A DNA stretch of 64,000 nucleotides from Paracentrotus lividus. Taxonomy: Eukaryota > Echinodermata > Echinoidea > Camarodonta > Echinidae. The DNA is taken from positions 12,533,075-12,597,074 of the forward strand of contig CALNVZ010003430.1 in the NCBI GenBank assembly GCA_940671915.1. Direction: 5' to 3'. Positions 52,301-61,300 of the stretch are shown piece after piece. Under the pieces are notes generated by a model. It ran no database searches and was not told the DNA's origin. It worked only from the letters and a program-made list of their open reading frames with translations. Positions within the stretch are counted from its first letter, which is position 1; every line of letters starts with the position of its first letter. The position numbers and the translations under genes were made by a program.

Positions 52301-55300
52301 AGTAACACTGATAGAGGGTTTTCCATAGCTCGGTCAGTAAAAGCACTTGTCTAGCAATCTAAAGGTCCCGCTTCAAATCCCACTGAAGTCCCATTAATAA
52401 GCTTTGATGTTATTAAATATATAAATACATGTACCTGAATATGTAAAAAAAAAAAAAAATCTTTTGTCTTTATAGCTTTCCATGGTGTTCATTTGATTGG
52501 CATTTGTTTTCCCTAGATGATTGTAGATACATGTACATAGCAAAGAAAAAGAATTCATGCGTACAGACTTGTCAGTGCATATACCCTGTGAAAAGCCCTA
52601 ATGTATAATTATCTATTTGGTCTCACAATGGTAATACATATCTGTTTTGATAATTGTCCTCATCAGGCTGGAGTAACACCACTGATAGGTAACAACCCTC
52701 GTGATAGAAGTCACTATGAGATCACAGTCTATACTGGAGTCAAGTCAGATGCAGGTATGGTATTGTTTCAACAGCATTCTGGATTGAAGTGTTCATTTTT
52801 GGATTAGATACAACCCCCCCCCCCCAAGAAGAAGAAGAGTAAAAAAGAGCAATGGTACTCAAAATTTGAGGGGAAATTTTGTGTAAATTGGACCCTATGT
52901 TGTTAGGTATAGGTCAAAATGTCCCACCACTTTCAGGTCAAAGCTTGCTGTCAAAGAGCTTTGTCAGAATAGGGTCAAATGGCAGCGGGGTCATCCCACA
53001 AGACCGACACCCACGAGACCGACGGCCCATTAGTCCGACACTAGTCAAAAAAGGCCTATCATACCGACGATAGCAAATAAAGACCCATAAGACCGACACT
53101 AGAAAAAACAGGCCCACGAGACCGACACCACAATAATATGACCCACGAGACAGAAAATTCGCAAATAAGGCCCACGACACCGACGGTAGAGCAAAACAGC
53201 CCACGAGACCGACGTTATATGAAGTATACCCACGAGTCAGACGTTTCTTCAATTAGGCCCATGAAAACGAATATCCAGGGGTATTATCGGGGCACGAGGC
53301 CATGCCCACCCCCACCCCCTTATCGGGTAGGCAAAGGGACATCTAAAAGGCAAACAAAAAGGGGAGAAAAGAGGAGAGGGAGAGAAATTACAAGGGGAAG
53401 TAAACAGAAAGGGTGGGAAGGGCAACAGAGACTAGATGCAAAGAACCATAAAGAGGCAGGTACGTAACAGGAGGTTGTAATGACCCCCCCCCCCCCCCGG
53501 CGCTGATCAAGGTGGCCCGGCAGGCCTGGACCCCCCCCCCCCCCCCCCCCCCCTAAAAAAAAAAAAAAAAAAATTAGGCTCCAAAATTAATTTATTTTCT
53601 AGCTTGGTATTCGCGCTCGCATATCAACATTCATAAAGAAATGATAAAGCACACACACACACACACACACACACAAATAAGTAAATAAAATACAGTCTTC
53701 ATAGAATTGTTACATCGTAAACATCTGAGCTTGATTAGGTCTACAATTTATTTTCCTCTTCTTAATTCTTTTTCACAAACCTCTCTCAACGTGGGGAGGG
53801 GGGGGGGGTGGGGGTAATAAAAAACTTCCCGAAATAGTTGGTACAAAAATTGAGCCCCCCCCCCCCCCCCCCCCATCCTGAAAATCTTCCAAAGCCTATG
53901 GATTTTTCGAACCTGCCGTTGGTCACCTGCCACCTTAGTTTTTTTTTATTTCATTATCTCTCTGTTGCCCTTCCACCCATTTTTTTCTTTTTTTCTCGAC
54001 CCTTGGATGTCTCTGTCTCCCTCTTCCACCCCTTTCCCGCCTTTTAGATGTCCCTTTTCAGACTCGTGGGTATACTTCATGTAATGTCGGTCTCGTGGGC
54101 TGTTTTGCTCTACCGTCGGTGTCGTGGGCCTTATTTGCGAATTTTCTGTCTCGTGGGTCATATCGTTGTAGTGTCGGTCTCGTGGGCCTGTTTGATCTAG
54201 TGTCGGTCTAGTTGGCTGTCGGTCTCATGGGCCTAAATTGTTTATAGTCGATCTCGTTGGCCTATTTACTTTACAGTCGAACTCGTGGGTCGTCGGTCTC
54301 GTGGGCCGTCGGTCTCGTGGGTGTCGGTCTTGTGGGCTGTACCCATGGCAGCAGTAATTTCATGTGGCACTATTTAAGTAAAGACAATCCCTGTGAATAC
54401 TCAAATACATAGACATAAGAGAATGAAAGTACCTTGCAGTCCTCCAATTCAGTGAAAGCCCCGATCACTCCTTAGCGTTTTGGGGCTGCGTTTTACCTCG
54501 TTAGCCGAACGCAGCTTTGAGGCAGCCCTACGCAGCCCTACGCAGCCCAATAATCAATTGCAATCACACTGTTGCGGTTAGAGCTCGATGTAGCTCGTAC
54601 ATGGTTTGCTTGCATTTCACCTCGCTCTAGCTTGCTTTCCCTCGTAGCAGTACGATTCAATACGAAGTTTGCTCGTACCATTGCGTGTGTACCTCGTTCA
54701 CTACTCGTTGTTGCTCGTTAGCCACTTGTTCTAGCTCGTCTCACCTCGATTCACTGCGCATTAACTCGCTAAACCTTTTGTTGCGTTCGAGCTCGTTCAG
54801 TTGCGGATGTGTGAAAAAATGTCAAACTTCCGCAACTGAACGCAAGGCCTTTGAGTCTGCCTGCCTATATACCTTGTTCTAGCTCGGTCTAGCGCGTTAT
54901 GATGCCTTTGACTGCGTTTGTCTGCGTTTAGATAATCCGCAGCCGAACACAGCCCCAAAACGCAAAGGTGTGATTGGGGCTGAAGAAGTACATCTAGTCT
55001 TTGTTTATTTTTAATATCTTAATGTAGATACTTCTGCAAATATTTACACAACCCTATATTGTGTGTAGCTCTATGAATCCTCAAAATCCTAGGCACTACT
55101 AGAGAATTAAACTACTTTTATTCCTCCTGTTTGATAGTTATGTGAGACGAAATCTTAATTTCTTTTGGATATCCTAGGCACCACTGCAAGAGTCTCTATC
55201 ATCATCACTGGAGACCTCAGCGACAGTGGAGTGTGCACAACCCAATATTGTGTGTAGCTCTATGAATCCTCAAAATCCTAAACGCTACAAGAGAATGAAA

Positions 55301-58300
55301 CTCATTTTATCGCACCTGTTTGATAATGATTTAAGAGGGACTCTTCATATATTTTTAATATCCTAGGCACGACTGCAAGGGTCTCTATCATCATCACCGG
55401 AGATCACAGCGACAGCGGAGTGCGCATCCTTCACGACCCAAAGCGCAAGGTCCTGGAGAGCGGAGGCATCGACTCTTTCCTGCTGACATCCCCCAGGTCC
55501 TTTGGAGACCTCATGCATGTCCGGATATGGCATGATAACAGTGGGAAGAGCCCTAGCTGGTTCCTTTCCCATATGTCTGTAAAGGATCTTAACACCAACA
55601 AGATGTTCTACTTCATGGCTAACAAGTGGTGGGCAGTAGAAGAAGATGAGGGTGTGGTAAGTGCTTCTAAAGGGGTGCCATGATATTTGCTCCCGTGGTA
55701 GTCGCTAAGGGATTTTTTTAGTCTAAGATGTACTTGTAGGTTTAGGGTTGGAATAGGGTTTTGTTATTTTAAGGGAAGGGGTTACAAATGTAGGTTTAGA
55801 ATTAGCCCTAGGCTGAATGAAAGACATCAGCTTCAGTGAAGATATGTTGATACTTTTGAAAAATAATTGTATGGAATCGACAAATGAAACGGTTGTCCCA
55901 AAACCCAAAATATGCCCAGAAGAGGCAGTTCCTTGAGAAGCTGATATTAAAGTTCACCAAACTTGTCCTTAAAGGGATTATTAACTTTGTGAAGTGTGTA
56001 ATGATGCTTAAGAAATGAAATTTTCAGGGCTTTATCTTGACACAATATGACATGCACAGACAGCATGTAGTTCCTCACAAGCCTCCACAAAGTTACAAAA
56101 TCTTTAAACAAATCTCTTTTGATAATGATCCTTTTTTGAACAGATTGACCGTGTCATACCGGTGGCTGGTCGAAGTGAGCTGACCAGCTTTGGCCATCTC
56201 TTCTCCACCAAGACCCGTAAGAACCTAAGTGATGGTCATCTCTGGTTCTCAGTGTACTCCAGACCGGCAAAGAGTCGCTTCACTAGGGTTCAGCGTGTGT
56301 CTTGCTGTCTCTCCCTTCTCTTCTCTGCAATGATGGCCAATATCTTCTTCTACAATGTGAGAAACGACAATGCCAATGCATTGCGTAATTTGTGCCAGGG
56401 AACGATATTGTCCTCACATACTTCAAATCAAAGTTAAAATGATTTTCTTGAACATGAACTTGTGTCTGTGAACTATATGCTATTAGGTCACCTAAGGGGT
56501 TCATTATACTATTCACTTTAAACTTGTTCAAGTAGGGTATAGACAATCTGTATCTTACAACTCCCTTAAAGCAAAATGCTAAAGTTAAGTTGTTTTTCCT
56601 CTTGAAAAATTATAATAGTGAAGGCTTTCGGTCTGTTAAAGCCCAACTTGAATTATTGCAGTTAAAATAATTTAGAACCAATCTGTTAAATATGCTCTCA
56701 CATTGTTCCATTTACATAGAAATATTCCTACACAAAATATAATCATGTTCTTTTAAGGATTTTTAATGACATTTGAGAAAATAACGGAACAGTCGGTCAA
56801 ATAGGGACTAAGAGCAGACAGCTATCTCACCACAAGTCACGGCACAACACACACACACACACAGATCCGGTGCGAACTGCGTGCACATGCTTTATCCATA
56901 GACTTACCACATGGCTCGTTGCTTATTTTACTCTTTTCTCAGCAGTTACACATTTTTTGCAAATTACTTTGTTGTGTAGTATTTATTCACTATGCTTGAG
57001 ATTCTAGTATGATCAAGAATGGGAATCGATGTTTGGATTGTTCTTTTCATGATGACTACTCAAGATTATTTTTAATAGACTTTTTTTGTCACTTTCAGGT
57101 TTAATTAGTGTATGCCATGAGTTTATTCTAAGAACCTTGCTTCCTGTATTGTAATTTTCCAGTAAATCTCATACACTTTCTTTTCCCCAACCCTCCCCAG
57201 CTAATTCCACCAGCACTACCAACTAGACGATCAATTAAGTTTCCTTTCAATATTCTCCCTGTCTTTTTCTCTCTAGGTTGATTTTACAGGCAGTGGCAAC
57301 CAGACGATATACAGCATAGGTCCAATCAGCTTCACCATGGGGGAGGTTGTGATAGGAGTGATTAGTAGCCTTATGGTGTTCCCTGCTAATATCCTGGTTG
57401 TACAGATCTTTAGGCTCTCTAGACCTCAACCAAAACATGCAAGGGTAAGCTAATTATTGCTCTACGTCTTCGACATTGAGATATCTAATAGAAGGGAATG
57501 GATTAAAAGGAGAGATATGAAGGAAAATAATTTGAAAGAGAGAAGGAGGTTGTGATAGGGATGATCAGTAGCCTCATGGTGTTCCCTGCTAACATACTGG
57601 TTGTACAGATATTTATGCTCTCAAGACCTCAACCAAAACATGCAAGGGTAGGAAGAATATTGCTTATAATATGGTTAGGGTCAGGTTCAGACAACCTGTT
57701 GCTGGATCTGCAATGCTTTAACCTATGGAGGTGCATCTAATTGAGAAACTATCGAAAAAAATTATGGAACACTTAGCAATACACTATTAATAAAGGAGAA
57801 AGTATTTTGGAAATGGGGTACAGGATAAGAGCCAACATAAAGTTAAAGAAGAACAATACCAAGAATATTTAATCAACATGAAAGGAACATATAAATTACA
57901 ATTTCAAAATACTTCATACATGATGAGGGAGAGAATGAATTTCGAAATGCAATATAAGATTTAATTGAGCAACAAGATGATATTATAGCTGATGTTTTAT
58001 ATATATATATAATATTTGTAAAGCATAAATGAATTGAACAGGAAAAAAAAGAGGATATCTATTTCATATTATAAACATCCCTGTATTTTGCATATACCCA
58101 CAGGTTTGCTGCACAAAGAAGAAACAGCCGAGAGTATCTTCAGCAGGCAGTAGAGGAGATGTCGCTTCACGCCTCTCCTTCGCATCCAGCATGGGTTCCC
58201 GAGAGCTTCGGCAGCAGCTTGACCTACTAGAGAGGGGTCAGTCACCACCATCGCCCACTCTACCAACCATCTCGTCCAAGGTCCAGGGCATGGATGGCAT

Positions 58301-61300
58301 CAATCGGGTCAGTTCACCATCCCAGGTCCAACTCGACCAGAGTTGGAGCAGAGAGCAGAGGTCTTCCCTGGAGTCATCCAGTGACCCCAGCAGTCCATCT
58401 GCGCTCTATCCGCACATCCCGTCGCTCACCACAGAGGCAGGATACAAGACATTGCAGCCGGTACCTCAGAGGAGGAAGAAGAAGAAGTTTGAGTTGCCTT
58501 GGCAATGTCTGTATTTCGGATGGGTTTTGCTGGTCTCTTCCGTGGGCGTGTCATTCTGGTTGACCATTGAGGTTGCCGGTCAATTTGGCAAGGCCAAAGC
58601 AACGGAATGGCTGATTTCCATGTGCATATCTCTCATTCAGGATATCTTCTTTACTCAGCCTCTCAAAGTGAGTATTACACTCAATTAATCATTATAAATG
58701 TTCCAAAAGGTGTAATTGAGTAAGAATTGGTGTATTTAGAGTTAGGTCTTGTCGGTTCAACATGGTTCAGCCATTGTTTTGTATATTAAAATGAAATATT
58801 TTTCTTCCTAATTTTTTAAATATTTTTAGTCGTTTTCTGTTGTTCTTCTGTTTGCTATTGTTTTGGTTCTTAAAAGTCTCAGTCTACAGAGGTGAAATAC
58901 TTCCTAAAATAAATTAACATCAAGTTTTTTATGTCAACCTTTCTAAACGACAATGACTTGTGATTTCATAAACACTGTACTTCCATTCATTGCTTTACTT
59001 TGTTTGCAGGTTTTCTTCCTGGCCTTCTTCTTCTCGCTTCTCTTCAAGAAGCCAGAGAAGGAGGAAGATGACAACCCTCCCTTAGGTGATGATGAAGAGT
59101 GGCTTCATGAGAGGGATACAGGAGGCCCATCACAGGGCATTCCTCCAGGTGTGTCCCCTCTTAACCCTGATGAACTAGCTGCAGCCAGGGAGCTCAGGTA
59201 AGCTGTTGATTGGTTGCATTAGAGGGGTACAGGAGACTTGCCACAGGGAGTTCCTGCCAGGGTTTGCCCTCCCAATCTAGATGAGCTAGCTGCTGCCACA
59301 GGGATGAGGTAGGATATCTTAGAGAAGATGATTGGTTAGATTAGAGGGAAACATGATATTTTGGGGATTCCTCTAGGGGGTTGCCGTCCAAGGTGAGCTC
59401 AGGTATGGTATCTTAGAGATGTGTAGTTTTTGTACAAGGGGGGGGGGGGGTACAGGAATCCTTGGGTTTCCTCTAGGAGTTTCCTTTCCCAAACCTACTG
59501 AGCTAGCTGCAGCTAGGGACCTCAGGTAAGATATCTTGGTGATGATGAGGAGTGGCTACATGAGAGGGGTACAGGAGGCTCGTCACAGGACATTCCTCCT
59601 GGGGTGTCCCCTCTCAACCCTGATCAGCTAGCTGCAGCCAGGGAGCTTAGGTAAGATATCTTAGAGATGATGATTGGTTGCATTAGAGGGGTACAGGGGA
59701 TTCCTTTGGATGTTCCCTCTCCCTAATGAGCTGGTTGCATCATTCATTTGTGACTTCCACGCTGGCAACATAGGGTTATAAGAGACTGGTAGAGTTGAAA
59801 ACCAAATCAATTATAATTGTATTTTCTCTATTAAATGTACACATATATCCTAAGTTGTCGATAAATTTGGCATCAATTAGAAAGATGAAAACTACATTGT
59901 ACCTTATACTAGTCTGTCAAATATTCTTTATATCTAAATGTAAATGAATACATGAACGGCCCAAGTCCATGACATTTCATTTCGAGTAAATCAAGAAAAA
60001 CTCAATACTTTGTGTGTGGGTCCAAGGAAGTTTCTGGTCAGTTTTTCATTCATTGCAGGTACTTTCAGGGCTGTATATTATACACAAGACTGGCTCCAAT
60101 TATAAGCAACACTTCTCATTTGTAACTCAATTTAGCCAAGAGATTGTACATCAATGTACATGCAACAGCTATATCAATGCACATTCCAGGAAATCAAAGT
60201 GAAGGACACATTTTCCTCTATTTGCATTTCACTGCAGATTCAAAGAGATCAAAATGAAGAACATCATCCGAGAGATCATCTTCTATATCCTCTTTCTCAA
60301 CATTGTGATGCTGATAGCGTTTGGTGACCGTGACCCTCAGGCATTCTATGTAAACAAGTCCATGAAGGATGCATTCGTTGAGGCCAACTATCATGGACTT
60401 ATGAAGTTCACCAATGTAGGTGGTCAACTGAAAGCAGTTTTATTAAATTATGTTTTCATGTCATGTCACCTTAGATTGTTTCTTTTTTTTTTTTTCTAGC
60501 TGCAGAGACATGATATGTAGATGGTATGCACAGTATGACCCAAATTGTTTTTTGTTGTTGTATGCCTTCCATATGTAATTCAAGTTCCACTTAATTTGAA
60601 GATTATTATTTGGCTAGATTTAGTATTAAGTATAAGTATTATGCTAGCAAGTACATGTTGTCATATGAATGCTAAGAATAACTATCCACTCCATCATTAT
60701 TATCAACACCATCGTCATCATCAGCATCATCAACTCCATCGTCATCATCATCACTGCCATCATCATCAACTCTTATATTATCATCAGCACCAACACCACT
60801 ACAGAAAGTCAGGCATACTATACATGTATCTACATGTATGCCACATATCAACATTGTCATCATGATTTATCATCATCGTCATCATCATTATCATCATCCT
60901 ATTCCAATAATAGTCTTTCAAATATATTGGACAGTTTGCACAAGTCCATAATAATGTAATTCAAGTCTTTTCAGCATCGTATTTTCTCTTTACTGAAGAT
61001 TATTGGCAACACAAAATGTCATTTGAATGCTCAATTCCATAAGTGAACATTCATATAAATACCAGTTTATCCTTCTTGTACAGATTCAGACTCGGGAGCA
61101 CTTTTGGAACTATACTGAGAATGTGTTCATCCCTTCTCTCTTCTCTGAGACATGGTATAATGGGCAGGAAGACGTGCAAGGTATCAAGGAGAGGCTGGTT
61201 TCTGGCAAGCATATGAATCTAATTGGGATGGCCAGGATGAGGCAACTCAGAGTCACAAAAGGTGATTTAGGAGATGGGTTTGGATGATGATGTTGTTGAT

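Noticed and set aside
53138..54161. Two frames starting MTHETENSQIRPTT, one on each strand
   Set aside because: They are the two inverted arms of the TU-like foldback element; the protein similarity only reflects the inverted repeat.
52987..54344. CRISPR-like array of CCCACGAGACCGAC repeats
   Set aside because: Repeats are irregular, without unique spacers of constant length, arranged as inverted arms in an animal intron; this is a foldback transposon.
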